Source: CBDDIP01 sp965279405
GTDB lineage: Bacteria; Actinomycetota; Acidimicrobiia; Acidimicrobiales; Ilumatobacteraceae
Direction of reading: 5' to 3'
Length of the DNA: 64,000 bases
Assembly: GCA_965279405.1 (NCBI GenBank)
Contig: OZ257157.1
Span: 682,001 to 746,000, forward strand
How positions within the stretch are numbered: position 1 is the stretch's first letter; each line of letters starts with the position of its first letter. The translations under genes and the position numbers were made by a program. Under the pieces are notes generated by a model. The model worked only from the letters and a program-made list of their open reading frames with translations. It was not told the DNA's origin and did not search any database. Of the stretch, positions 53,552 through 62,473 are shown one piece after another.

Positions 53552-54114
53552 CAGCTGTGGCTGTCGAGCTTGTGGGGACCGCGGAACCCGTACCAGCCCG
53601 CCGCCACCAACCCGATGACGAAGTAGATGTACTGCGAGAAGGTCTGCCGGAAACCGGCGCGGATGACGTACCAGAACCAATCCCAGCTCGGCCACATCGG
53701 CACCGTCAACCGCAGCCCCGCCTGGGCGCGATCGCGGATGAACGTCGAGCGATCGACGTAGTAGAGCCCGACGAGGATGGCCAGCGCGCTGATGCCGACG
53801 GCGATCGCTCCGACGACGACGCCACCGCGCCGAGCGCCGTACGCGACGGCGAAGCCGACGCCTGCACCCAACCCGACGACGAGGTACAGCATCTGCGACT
53901 TGGTGCCGTACTGGACGAGGTACCACACGAGCACGCCGACGACCGCGCCGAGCGCACCGAGGAGAACGGAGAACGCGGCGCGACCGAGCGAGAGCGAACC
54001 GTGCCGCGCGTCGGCAGCGAGCGTCTCGTCCTCGTCTCCGGCGCTCACGATCCGTGCGTCCAACGGTGCGTCCAGATCGGCTTCCGAATCGGCTTCCAAA
54101 CCGGTGGCCCCCAT
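53551..54114 (-). CDS. Membrane protein, four predicted helices
   Basis: A 187-aa protein. An acidic N-terminal stretch (EADSEADLDAPLDARIVSAG) precedes four helices (LGALGAVVGVLVWYLVQYG; MLYLVVGLGAGVGFAVAYGA; VGAIAVGISALAILVGLYYV; YIYFVIGLVAAGWYGFRGP). I recognise no family. I chose ATG 54114 over 54159, since the latter would overlap glyA. It lies between glyA (18 bp) and wecA (4-bp overlap), so it is probably part of that unit. Confidence 0.78.
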   Translation of the reverse strand: MGATGLEADSEADLDAPLDARIVSAGDEDETLAADARHGSLSLGRAAFSVLLGALGAVVGVLVWYLVQYGTKSQMLYLVVGLGAGVGFAVAYGARRGGVVVGAIAVGISALAILVGLYYVDRSTFIRDRAQAGLRLTVPMWPSWDWFWYVIRAGFRQTFSQYIYFVIGLVAAGWYGFRGPHKLDSHS

Positions 54115-54131
54115 CTCCCGGCCATCATGGC

Positions 54132-55379
54132 TCAGCCGTAGACGGGGTAGCGCGCGCACAGGGCGCGGACGTCGCTGTACGCCGCGGCGACCTTCGAGTC
54201 GTCACCGCGGTGGCGGAGCACGCGAGCGATGAGCCCGGCGATGGTGGCCATGTCCGGCTCGGTCATCCCCTGCGTCGTCACCGAGGGCGTGCCGATGCGC
54301 AGGCCACTGGTGACGAACGGGCTGCGCGGGTCGTCGGGGATCGTGTTCTTGTTCAGCGTGATGCCGGCCTCGTCGAGCACCGCCTGCGCTTCCTTGCCGG
54401 TGAGATCGGCGTCGAACGGACGCAGGTCGACCACCATCATGTGGTTGTCGGTGCCGCCGCTGACCAGCCGGAAGCCCTGGTCGACGAGTGCTGCCGCGAG
54501 GGCACTGGCGTTGGCCACGATCTGCTTGGCGTAGTCGGTGAAGCTCGGCTGCATCGCCTCGAAGAAGGCAACGGCCTTGCCGGCGATGACGTGCTCCAGC
54601 GGGCCACCCTGCCACCCGGGGAACACGGCCTTGTCGATGGCCGAGGCGTGCTCGGCCTTGGAGAGGATGCACCCGCCACGCGGGCCGCGCAGCGTCTTGT
54701 GCGTCGTGAACGTGACGATGTCCGCGTACGGCACCGGGTTGGGGTGTGCGCCGCCGGCGATGAGACCGGCGATGTGCGCGGCGTCGAACATGAAGTAGGC
54801 GCCGACCTCGTCGGCGATCGCCTTGAACGGCTCCGGATCGATGCGGCGCGGGTAGCTCGTGGTGCCGGCGACGATCATCCGCGGCCGGTGCTCGAGGGCG
54901 AGGTCGCGCACCTGGTCCATGTCGATGCGCTCGTCGCCGGGCGTCACCTTGTACGGGACGAAGTGGTACAGCTTGCCGCTGGCGTTGACCGGCGAGCCGT
55001 GGGTGAGGTGGCCGCCGTGGTCGAGGCTGAGGCCGAGCACGGTGTCACCGGCGTCGAGCAGCGCCTGGTACGCGCACATGTTGGCGTTGGCGCCGCTGTG
55101 CGGTTGGACGTTGGCGTGATCGGCACCGAACAGCTGCTTGACCCGGCTGATGGCCAGCGACTCGACGTCGTCGATGACCGCGTTGCCGCCGTAGTAGCGC
55201 TTGCCCGGGTAGCCCTCGCTGTACTTGTTCGTCAGCGCCGAGCCGACGGCGCGCATCACCGCGGGTGACGTGAAGTTCTCGCTGGCGATGAGCTGGATGC
55301 CGGTGGTCTGGCGCTGCACCTCGCGGTCGATGAGGTCGAACAGCGTGGTGTCGGGGGTGGTGTCGCTGGGAAAGGGCAC
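54132..55379 (-). CDS. glyA: Serine hydroxymethyltransferase
   Basis: PLP enzyme interconverting serine and glycine with one-carbon transfer to tetrahydrofolate. The 415-aa protein has GIQLIASENFTSPAVMRAVG at the N-terminus, the PLP-lysine motif VTFTTHKTLRGPRGGCILS, and HSGANANMCAYQALL. Normal length and complete. ATG 55379 is 10 bp after the rpiB stop, so they are co-transcribed; no riboswitch-like leader lies between them. Confidence 0.97.
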   Translation of the reverse strand: MPFPSDTTPDTTLFDLIDREVQRQTTGIQLIASENFTSPAVMRAVGSALTNKYSEGYPGKRYYGGNAVIDDVESLAISRVKQLFGADHANVQPHSGANANMCAYQALLDAGDTVLGLSLDHGGHLTHGSPVNASGKLYHFVPYKVTPGDERIDMDQVRDLALEHRPRMIVAGTTSYPRRIDPEPFKAIADEVGAYFMFDAAHIAGLIAGGAHPNPVPYADIVTFTTHKTLRGPRGGCILSKAEHASAIDKAVFPGWQGGPLEHVIAGKAVAFFEAMQPSFTDYAKQIVANASALAAALVDQGFRLVSGGTDNHMMVVDLRPFDADLTGKEAQAVLDEAGITLNKNTIPDDPRSPFVTSGLRIGTPSVTTQGMTEPDMATIAGLIARVLRHRGDDSKVAAAYSDVRALCARYPVYG

Positions 55380-55389
55380 GGCGGCGATG

Positions 55390-55869
55390 CTACGACGCGG
55401 CGCCGGGCCCGACCGCTTCGCTTGCCTCTCGCGCCTCGATCGCCATCACCTCGTCCACCCGACGCTGGTGGCGACCACCCTCGAAGGGGGTCGCGAGGAA
55501 CAGGGCGAGGATCTCCTCGGCCAGGCCCTCCCCCACGACGCGGGCCCCCATGCTGAGCACGTTGGCGTCGTTGTGGGCGCGCGCCATGCGTGCGGTGTAG
55601 AGGTCGTTGCAGAGCGCGGCGCGTACGCCGTGGACCTTGTTGGCGGCCAGCTGCTCGCCCTGGCCGCTGCCGCCGAGCACGATGCCGAGCTCGGCGCCAC
55701 CGTCGCGCACGGTGCGAGCGACCGCGGCGCAGAACGGCGGGTAGTCGACGCTGTCGGTGCTGTCGGTGCCGTGGTCGATCGCCTCGTGCCCACCCGCTTC
55801 GAGCACGCCGATGAGGTGCTGCTTGAGGAGGTACCCGGCGTGGTCCGAGCCGATGGCGATCCGTGTCAT
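55390..55869 (-). CDS. rpiB: Ribose-5-phosphate isomerase B
   Basis: Interconverts ribose-5-phosphate and ribulose-5-phosphate in the pentose phosphate pathway. The 159-aa protein has the family opening IAIGSDHAGYLLKQHL, YPPFCAAVARTVRDG, GIVLGGSGQGEQLAANKVHG and NDANVLSMGARVVG. ATG 55869 follows TAAGCT (55876-55881) by 6 nt, the likely promoter of rpiB-glyA-54114-wecA. Confidence 0.96.
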   Translation of the reverse strand: MTRIAIGSDHAGYLLKQHLIGVLEAGGHEAIDHGTDSTDSVDYPPFCAAVARTVRDGGAELGIVLGGSGQGEQLAANKVHGVRAALCNDLYTARMARAHNDANVLSMGARVVGEGLAEEILALFLATPFEGGRHQRRVDEVMAIEAREASEAVGPGAAS

Positions 55870-55919
55870 GGCCGGAGCTTAGGACGGGCCCGTTTGCCAC
55901 GGCCCGTCTGCGAAGATGG

Positions 55920-56825
55920 GTGATCGACGCGCCGGCCCCCACGGCGCGCCCGACCCGATCGGAACCAGCTCTGCCCGGTCCCGCTGCTCGCGCCATCGCT
56001 GCTGTCGTCGCCACGTGCTCGATCGGCGCGCTCGCGACCGGCTGTTCGAGCGATGCCGCCGAACGCACGTCATCGGGCGCGGTGACCTTCGAGGACGACT
56101 TCGACGGCGCGGCGGGCGATCTGCCCGACTCGTCGCGCTGGGCGGTCGAGATCGGCGGCACGGGGTGGGGCAACCAGCAGCGCCAGTACTACACCGACGA
56201 CCCGGCCAACCTCTCGCTCGACGGCGAGGGCAACCTGGCGATCCGCGCGCTGCCGACGTCGGCCGACACGACCCTGGCGTGCTGGTACGGACCGTGCGAG
56301 TTCACGTCGGCGCGGATCAACACGTTCGCGTCGTTCCGACAGCGGTACGGAACGTTCGAGGCGCGCATGAAGATGCCGACGGGCGGGGCGACGTGGCCGG
56401 CGTTCTGGATGATGGGCATCGACCGCCCGACCGCCGGGTGGCCGAGCTCCGGCGAGATCGACATCGTCGAGCAGGTCGGCGCGTCGCCCGACGACGTCCG
56501 CGCCGTCGTGCACGGGCCCGGCTACTCGGGTGGGCAGGCGCTCGGTGCGACGCTCGACGTTCCCGACGGCACGGGCGAGTTCCACGTCTACGGCGTCACG
56601 TGGGAGCCCGAGCGAATCGCCTGGACGATCGACGGTGAGGAGGTCGAGGTGCTGACGCCCGGCGACCTCCCGGACGGCACGTCGTGGGTCTTCGACAAGC
56701 CGTTCTACGTGCTGCTGAACGTCGCCGTCGGCGGATCGTTGGCCGGCTCACCCGGTGAGGCCGATCAGCAGGAGCAGACGCTGCTGGTGGACTGGGTGCG
56801 CGTGCGCGCCGGCGATCAGTCCTAG
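55920..56825 (+). CDS. Glycoside hydrolase family 16 lipoprotein (laminarinase-like)
   Basis: A secreted 301-aa beta-glucanase. A signal with lipobox GALATGCSSD (Cys42) precedes the GH16 jelly roll: DDFDGAAGDLPDSSRWAVEI, GTGWGNQQRQYYTDDPANLS and the catalytic ExDxxE in SSGEIDIVEQVGASP. FHVYGVTWEPERIAWTIDGE completes the fold. This matches the bacterial endo-1,3-beta-glucanase group. It starts at GTG 55920, divergent from rpiB. It may degrade or trim the polymer made by the GT2 enzyme encoded 2.6 kb away, but that is inference from distance only. Confidence 0.9.
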   Translation: MIDAPAPTARPTRSEPALPGPAARAIAAVVATCSIGALATGCSSDAAERTSSGAVTFEDDFDGAAGDLPDSSRWAVEIGGTGWGNQQRQYYTDDPANLSLDGEGNLAIRALPTSADTTLACWYGPCEFTSARINTFASFRQRYGTFEARMKMPTGGATWPAFWMMGIDRPTAGWPSSGEIDIVEQVGASPDDVRAVVHGPGYSGGQALGATLDVPDGTGEFHVYGVTWEPERIAWTIDGEEVEVLTPGDLPDGTSWVFDKPFYVLLNVAVGGSLAGSPGEADQQEQTLLVDWVRVRAGDQS

Positions 56826-56837
56826 ATCAGTCGTAGA

Positions 56838-56969
56838 TCAACGAACGATCAACGGGGACAGCGCGAGGAACGCGGTCACCACGCCGGCGACGGCGTCTCG
56901 CCACGACATGCGCCAACCACCATCGAAACCCGAGTGCTCGAACCGTTCCACGATGAAGTGGATCGGCAC
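56838..56969 (-). CDS. Possible 43-aa small membrane protein
   Basis: In the 165-bp gap after the GH16 gene, GTG 56969 opens VPIHFIVERFEHSGFDGGWR then MSWRDAVAGVVTAFLALSPL and stops after IVR. It has one predicted helix, is 21 bp downstream of the sugar-dehydrogenase-like gene and is in the same frame. Codon use looks coding-like. It may be a real last gene of that unit or a detached tail. Weak ribosome-binding site. Confidence 0.45.
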   Translation of the reverse strand: MPIHFIVERFEHSGFDGGWRMSWRDAVAGVVTAFLALSPLIVR

Positions 56970-56990
56970 GTCGGCGCTCGCGCTTGAACG

Positions 56991-58511
56991 TCAGGACGCG
57001 GCGGCCATCGCGACGGCGCGCTTGCGTCGGCGACGATCGCCGCGGAAGCCGACCCACACCACGGTGCCGAGCCCGCCACCGAGGAGCGCGATGGGCACGA
57101 TGCGGCGCCACATCGCCACGTGCTCGTCATGCGCGTTCCACGGCGCATCCTGGAGGTAGACGGCGTTGTCGGCGACGTCGACGAGCATCATGTCGGCGCC
57201 GATGCCGAGGGCGGAGACGTCACGGATGGCGGCCGGGATGCGCTCGCGGTCGATCACCGTCGCGCCGGCGAGATCCAAGGTGAGGTCGGGCAGGATCGGC
57301 ACGGCGAGCATGCACCCGCGGGTCCAGTCGGCGAACACGTAGCGGCGCGTCGCGCCGGTGCCGAAGACCGAACCACCGATGATCGCCGAACGATCGCCGG
57401 GACAGCCCTGCGCGGTGAGGTCGCCGTAGACGAGCGCCCGCTGCCCGTCGGTGACCGGAACGGCGGGCGATGCGGTGCACAGCGGGCGAGCGGCGACCGC
57501 CGGCGACGACGACGGCTTGATGCCCTCCTCGCACGGCCAGCCGAACGACTGCACGCCATCGCTCATGCCGGCGAGCGTGATGACGTCCACCTCCTCGGAC
57601 GCATTGGCGCCGACGTCGGACGCGTCGATGACGTTGGCGGTGGCGTCGTAGGTGAGGCGGAACGGGTTGCGGAACCCGAGGGCGACGATGCGGTCGTCAC
57701 CCGTGGCAGCACCGCCGGACAGCGGGTTGCCCGGCCACGCCTTGCCGGTGGCGGCGTCGATGCGCAGGACCGAGCCGTTCCACATCGTGTACGCGGACGG
57801 CGTCAGCGCGTCGAGCGCGCGCAGCGCTCCGCCCTCGGTGTCGTCCTCGTCGCCGAACGCACTGCACGTCCGATCGTCGGGCGAGCCGACGTCGCCGGTG
57901 TCCGACGTCGAGCCGTCACCGGTGGAGACGTACAGCGCGCCCTCCGGGCCGAAGAGGAGATCGCCGCTGCCGTGACCATCGAAGCCGAAGCACCACCCGC
58001 CGTCGGGCTCGTTGGCCAGCACGACGCGGCGGTCGGCGGCCGTGCCGTCGTCGTTCAGTCGGAACACCTCGAGGTGCGCGGTCACCCGGCAGCCGACCTG
58101 ATCCGGTTGCGGGCAGGTGTCCTGGATGACGCCAGGCGTCCCCCACACCGGCGCCGGTTCGTCCGTCGCCGGATCGATGTCGCGGTCGTAGAGGAAGTAG
58201 ACGAGGTGATCGGTCTCGAACGACGGGCTCGCCTCGATCGACAGCAGGCCGTAGTCGCGGTAGTCGAAGACCTCGTTGCTCAGGTCGAGCACCGTGATCG
58301 GAACGGAGTCGCGCAGCTCCGGGAAGACCTTGATGATGCCGGCCTTTTCGGCGACGAGGAGCCGACCGTCCGGCAGCACGGCCGCATCGGTGGGCGCGAA
58401 GAGATGTCCGATCCGCGTGCGGCCGCTGTCCGCGTGCGCGCCGCTGCCGACACCACTGAACATCGCCGCGACCGCGAACGCGGCGCACATCGCCACGTGC
58501 GACCCCTTCAT
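56991..58511 (-). CDS. PQQ-dependent sugar dehydrogenase-like beta-propeller protein, membrane-anchored
   Basis: A 506-aa protein with a signal peptide (MKGSHVAMCAAFAVAAMFSG). The glucose/sorbosone dehydrogenase propeller has FAPTDAAVLPDGRLLVAEKA, FDGHGSGDLLFGPEGALYVS, VALGFRNPFRLTYD and FADWTRGCML. A C-terminal membrane helix with basic tail (VPIALLGGGLGTVVWVGFRG) follows. ATG 58511 overlaps the GT2 gene stop (ATGA). PQQ use and enzymatic activity are not certain, since many such propellers are non-enzymatic. The substrate may be a surface polysaccharide because of the coupled GT2. Confidence 0.85.
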   Translation of the reverse strand: MKGSHVAMCAAFAVAAMFSGVGSGAHADSGRTRIGHLFAPTDAAVLPDGRLLVAEKAGIIKVFPELRDSVPITVLDLSNEVFDYRDYGLLSIEASPSFETDHLVYFLYDRDIDPATDEPAPVWGTPGVIQDTCPQPDQVGCRVTAHLEVFRLNDDGTAADRRVVLANEPDGGWCFGFDGHGSGDLLFGPEGALYVSTGDGSTSDTGDVGSPDDRTCSAFGDEDDTEGGALRALDALTPSAYTMWNGSVLRIDAATGKAWPGNPLSGGAATGDDRIVALGFRNPFRLTYDATANVIDASDVGANASEEVDVITLAGMSDGVQSFGWPCEEGIKPSSSPAVAARPLCTASPAVPVTDGQRALVYGDLTAQGCPGDRSAIIGGSVFGTGATRRYVFADWTRGCMLAVPILPDLTLDLAGATVIDRERIPAAIRDVSALGIGADMMLVDVADNAVYLQDAPWNAHDEHVAMWRRIVPIALLGGGLGTVVWVGFRGDRRRRKRAVAMAAAS

Positions 58512-59905
58512 GCGACCTCCATCGCCAACCCGGCCAACGTGAAGCAGGCGATCAGCGAGCACGCCAGCAACGGCGGCACCAAGCGGTAGCGGATCGGCAC
58601 GCGGGTGGTGCCGACGTAGGCGTTGGCCCGAGTGCCCCAGCCGGTGTCCTTGACCATCGTGACGAAGGCGAAGATGCGCAGCGGGAACATGATGAACAGT
58701 CCGATGAACGCCCACGGCCCGAGCCACAGCAGGTGTCGCGGGCGGCGGGCGAGGGCGCGCGACTGACGGATCGCGGTGGTGATCACCCAACTGGCGAGCA
58801 TCGCCAGGAGGAAGGTGACGACCGGCCAGCTGCCGATGAAGCCGAGCGCCGACGGCGGGTTCGACGACGCGGCGCGGATCGCCCACACGGCGATCGACGC
58901 CAGCAGCATGTAGCCGCCGATGATCGGCAGCAGCGTCATGAACGCCAGCGGCCGGGCGTGGCGCAACATCCAGCGCAGGTTGCGCAGCGTCTGGTACTGC
59001 CCGCCGTTGGCCCAGCGGTACTGCTGCTTCCAGAACCCGCGGAAGGTCGTCGGCGACGCGGTGCTCACCAGCGCGGTCGATTGGTACACGGTCCGGTAGC
59101 CGCGCTGCAGCGCCCACGTCGTCATGCAGCGGTCGTCGCTGATCTCCTTGTGCACGCCGAGGAACCGCTCGGTGAGGAACGTCGGGATGTACTCGACGAG
59201 CAGGTCGCGGCGGAACGCGATCGTCCGGCCCGGCAGGGTGCCGACGGTGCCGAGCACGCTCTGCGCCGGCACCGCGTAGCTGAACCGCAGCACCTCCAAC
59301 CACTCCGCGAACCGGCTCCAGATCGAGGTGCTGGCGAAGCGGATGTTCTGCTGCGTCGTGACGCCGCCGACGTCGGGTTCGACGAACGGACGAGTCAGCT
59401 CGACGAGCGTCTCCGGGTACCACCACGTGTCGCTGTCGAGGATGACGACGACGTCGCCATGCGCCTCGGCGATGCCGAGCGCGAGCGCGCCGCGCTTGCC
59501 CGGACTCGGCGTCCACAGCGTGCGCACCACCGCACCGAAGCGAGCGCACACGGCTTCCAACGGTTCGTTGCGCGGCCCGTTGATCACCACGATCACCTCG
59601 AGCGGGTCCTGGGCGACGACTCGGCTGAGCGCGATCGAGAACTCGGCGACGTCCTCGTCGACGACGGGAACGATCACCGACGAGGTCCCGCCGAAGGTGC
59701 CGGTGAACGGCCGGTACCGCAACGAGAGCAGCAGCTGCAGCAACCAGCCGAGCACGCCGATCGCGAAGAACAGCACGAAGAAGTGCGCCGAGCCGCGCCG
59801 GATCCAATCTGATGTGTGGGCAAGGAAGATCAGCACGGTGTGCGGGGGCTCCGTCAATCGCGTCCGGCCGAGCGGGGTGTCTCGACTCGTTGGGCGCACC
59901 TTCAC
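58508..59905 (-). CDS. Processive-type GT2 membrane glycosyltransferase
   Basis: A 465-aa polysaccharide synthase-like protein. N-terminal helix FVLFFAIGVLGWLLQLLL, GT-A core with SSVIVPVVDEDVAEFSIALS, the DxD in VVILDSDTWWYPETL, the acceptor-side EISDDRCMTTWALQRGYRTV (ED/DD) and the processivity motif FWKQQYRWANGGQ (Q..RW). At least four C-terminal helices follow. This is the hyaluronan/chitin/cellulose-synthase type arrangement. Product unknown; GTG 59905. It is coupled by ATGA overlap to the secreted propeller protein. Confidence 0.9.
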   Translation of the reverse strand: MKVRPTSRDTPLGRTRLTEPPHTVLIFLAHTSDWIRRGSAHFFVLFFAIGVLGWLLQLLLSLRYRPFTGTFGGTSSVIVPVVDEDVAEFSIALSRVVAQDPLEVIVVINGPRNEPLEAVCARFGAVVRTLWTPSPGKRGALALGIAEAHGDVVVILDSDTWWYPETLVELTRPFVEPDVGGVTTQQNIRFASTSIWSRFAEWLEVLRFSYAVPAQSVLGTVGTLPGRTIAFRRDLLVEYIPTFLTERFLGVHKEISDDRCMTTWALQRGYRTVYQSTALVSTASPTTFRGFWKQQYRWANGGQYQTLRNLRWMLRHARPLAFMTLLPIIGGYMLLASIAVWAIRAASSNPPSALGFIGSWPVVTFLLAMLASWVITTAIRQSRALARRPRHLLWLGPWAFIGLFIMFPLRIFAFVTMVKDTGWGTRANAYVGTTRVPIRYRLVPPLLACSLIACFTLAGLAMEVA

Positions 59906-60027
59906 AGCCGAGTGTCACGATCATGTGAACGACGGGCGAACGCCGAGTGACCGTGTCGTGATGCTCACCCGATCGCCTGGGGCGGCTCGTCTGTGAGGTG
60001 TGGCGGCCGGTTCCCTACCCTGGCCCG

Positions 60028-61512
60028 ATGACGCTCGACCCGCGCACACCGGTCCTCATCGGTGCCGGCCAGTTCCTCCAACGTGACGCGGCAGTGTCCG
60101 ACGCGTTGCATCCCGCGGCGATGATGGCCGAAGCGATCCGCCTCGCCGCCGGTGACGCCGGCCTCGCCGGGGTGCCCAACGCGGTCGACTCGATCCGCGT
60201 CGTCGGTCTGCTCAGCTGGCGCTACGGCGACCCGGCGTCGGTCGTGGCGGACGAGCTCGGCATCACCACCGCGGAGACGGCAGTGACGTCGATGGGCGGC
60301 AACAGCCCGCAGACGTTGGTCAACGGCACGGCCGGCGAGATCCTGCGCGGCGAGGTCGACCTCGTCATCCTCACCGGCGGCGAGGCGTCGCGGACGCGCA
60401 AGCACGCCCGCGCCCAGGGCGTCGAGCTCGACTGGCCGAAGGCGCAGGCCGACGCCACGCCACGGCTGCTCGGCGAGGACCTGGTGATGAACCACCCGAG
60501 CGAGATCGCCCGGCACATCGTCATGCCGGTGCAGGTGTACCCGATGTTCGAGACGGCGGTGCGCGCCGCTGCGGGCGAGCCGGTGGACGAGCACCTCGTG
60601 AAGGTCAGCGAGCTGTGGTCGCGGTTCAGCGAAGTGGCGGCGGCCAACGAGCACGCCTGGATCCGCGACGCGAAGACGCCCGAGGAGATCCGCACACCCG
60701 GTCCGTCGAACCGGATGATCGGCTTCCCGTACCCGAAGTACATGAACTCGAACAACGACGTCGACATGGCGGCCGCGCTGATCATGTGCTCAGTCGAGCG
60801 CGCCGAGGCGTTGGGCGTGCCGCGCGACCGGTGGGTGTTCCCGTACTCCGGTGCCGACTGCCACGAGCACCAGTTCATCAGCAACCGTTGGTCGTTCGCC
60901 GAGACGCCGGCCATCGAGCTCGGTGGTCGTCAGGCACTCGAGCTGGCCGGGTTGGGCATCGACGACATCGGCATCGTCGACCTCTACTCCTGCTTCCCGT
61001 CGGCGGTGCAGCTCGGCGCCAAGAGCCTCGGGCTGTCGCTTGATCGTCAGCTGACGCGCACGGGCGGACTGCCGTTCGCCGGTGGGCCGTGGAACAACTA
61101 CGTGATGCACGCCATCGCCACCGTGATGAACGACCTGCGCGACGCGCCGGGCGAGCACGGGCTCGTCTGGGCGAACGGCGGCTACACGACCAAGCACAGC
61201 TTCGGCGTCTACGGCACCGAGCCGCCGACGACTGCGTTCCGCCACGCATACCCGCAGGACGAGATCGACGCGATGCCGCGGCGCGAGCTGGCCGAGCCGG
61301 CCGACGCCGCCGGTCCGGCGACCGTCGAGGCATACACGGTGATGCACTCGCGCGACGGCGATCCGGAGACCGCCTTCGCCGCCTGCCTCCTGGCTGACGG
61401 CCGTCGCGCCTGGGGCACCTCCGGCGATGCGAGCCTCGCCGCGGCGATGTGCGACGGCGAATGGGTCGGCCGCCCCGTCACCCTCACCCCCGACGGCACC
61501 CTCGAGACCTAG
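60028..61512 (+). CDS. Thiolase-like / acetyl-CoA acetyltransferase family protein
   Basis: A 494-aa thiolase-fold protein. Opening RTPVLIGAGQFLQRD, then AETAVTSMGGNSPQTLVNGT, where the usual catalytic Cys position appears as Gly/Asn. SNNDVDMAAALIMCSVERAE, DLYSCFPSAVQLGAKSLGL and LPFAGGPWNNYVMHAIATVM follow. This is the SCP2-thiolase-like group with an extra C-terminal ~100 aa (ATVEAYTVMHSRDGDPETAF), annotated as acetyl-CoA acetyltransferases but of unproved activity. ATG 60028 follows TACCCT (60016-60021) by 6 nt. Substrate unknown. Confidence 0.88.
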   Translation: MTLDPRTPVLIGAGQFLQRDAAVSDALHPAAMMAEAIRLAAGDAGLAGVPNAVDSIRVVGLLSWRYGDPASVVADELGITTAETAVTSMGGNSPQTLVNGTAGEILRGEVDLVILTGGEASRTRKHARAQGVELDWPKAQADATPRLLGEDLVMNHPSEIARHIVMPVQVYPMFETAVRAAAGEPVDEHLVKVSELWSRFSEVAAANEHAWIRDAKTPEEIRTPGPSNRMIGFPYPKYMNSNNDVDMAAALIMCSVERAEALGVPRDRWVFPYSGADCHEHQFISNRWSFAETPAIELGGRQALELAGLGIDDIGIVDLYSCFPSAVQLGAKSLGLSLDRQLTRTGGLPFAGGPWNNYVMHAIATVMNDLRDAPGEHGLVWANGGYTTKHSFGVYGTEPPTTAFRHAYPQDEIDAMPRRELAEPADAAGPATVEAYTVMHSRDGDPETAFAACLLADGRRAWGTSGDASLAAAMCDGEWVGRPVTLTPDGTLET

Positions 61513-61571
61513 CCCGGAGCAGTTGAGCGCCGTCCGCGCCCATGCCCGAGAACTGGAGCGAGCACCGGGGT

Positions 61572-61710
61572 GGAGGGTCTGGCGCGAGCCCGAAACCCTC
61601 CACCCACCCGACGCGGAGGGTCTGACGCCCACCCGAGCGAGCCCGAAACCCTCCACCCACCCAACGCGGAGGGTCTGGCGCCCACCCGGGCGAGCCCGAA
61701 ACCCTCCACT
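61572..61710. repeat. 53-bp tandem repeat, about 2.8 units
   Basis: GGAGGGTCTG starts units at 61572, 61615 and 61668, and GAGCCCGAAACCCTCCAC recurs at 61586, 61639 and 61692 (53-bp period; the first unit lacks about 10 bp). Each unit can fold back (GGAGGGT with ACCCTCC), so it makes a series of hairpins between two convergent genes; the last overlaps the stop of the gene at 61710. Confidence 0.9.
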
Positions 61711-62438
61711 CACACGGCGTCGCCGACGCCGTTGCTGGCGAGGGCGGGGCAGGTGGCGGCGAGGTAGGTGTTCGTGTTGGGGATGACGACGTCGCCGACG
61801 CGCAGGCTCGGGTCGTCGGAGAACGGCGTGACGTTGGCGTCGAACACCTCGGCCGCGGTGCCCACGATCGCGTCGAGCGCGGGATCGAGCGCCGGGCGCT
61901 CGATCGCCGGGTTCAACGGATCGCGCGTGGCGAGCACGTTCAGCCATGCGTCGGACAGCTGGACGATCTGTGCATCGGTCGCGCCGGCAGCGCGGAGATC
62001 GGCGATCGCCTTGTCCGCGCGACGGCCGAACGGACCCAGGAAGTCGTCGACCGCCGCGGCACGTTCACCGGCCAGCTCGGTTGGCCACTCCTCGGCGATC
62101 GCGTCGACGGCGGCACGGACCACCGGCGAGGCGAACATCTCCAGCACGGCCACCTGATCCGACGGCATCGCCCCGAACGACTGAGCCACGCCGAGCAGCT
62201 GGAACGAGCCGCTGTACCGGGCCCACGCAGCGCAGAACGGGTTCGGGTCGTCGAGCCCGGCGACGCCTGGCGCGAGCGCGGTATCGGTGGTCGTCGGCGC
62301 CGCCGTGGCGTCGACACCCGTCGGCAACGGCAACGTCGCGAACGTGTCGAGCACGTCGACGCCCTTGTCGTCCGAGCACGAAGTGACGCCCACGGCGACG
62401 AGCAGCAGCGAGGCAGCGATCCGGGCGGGCGACCTCAT
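61710..62438 (-). CDS. Putative lipoprotein, function unknown
   Basis: A 242-aa protein with signal and lipobox (RIAASLLLVAVGVTSCSDD, Cys21), a Thr/Pro-rich linker, then a helical domain with FCAAWARYSGSFQLLGVAQS and DFLGPFGRRADKAIADLRAA. The same composition (lipobox, T-rich linker, 'FC..W..Y' helix) is common in unannotated actinobacterial lipoproteins, as I recall. ATG 62438 has TACAGT (62446-62451) 7 nt upstream. Confidence 0.82.
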   Translation of the reverse strand: MRSPARIAASLLLVAVGVTSCSDDKGVDVLDTFATLPLPTGVDATAAPTTTDTALAPGVAGLDDPNPFCAAWARYSGSFQLLGVAQSFGAMPSDQVAVLEMFASPVVRAAVDAIAEEWPTELAGERAAAVDDFLGPFGRRADKAIADLRAAGATDAQIVQLSDAWLNVLATRDPLNPAIERPALDPALDAIVGTAAEVFDANVTPFSDDPSLRVGDVVIPNTNTYLAATCPALASNGVGDAV

Positions 62439-62473
62439 CGGGGCGACTGTAACGGTGCCATGCTGGCCGGATC

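Noticed and set aside
54977..55400. Glycine riboswitch upstream of glyA
   Set aside because: Only 10 bp separate rpiB and glyA, and no aptamer-like leader lies before rpiB, whose promoter box is 6 nt from its start.
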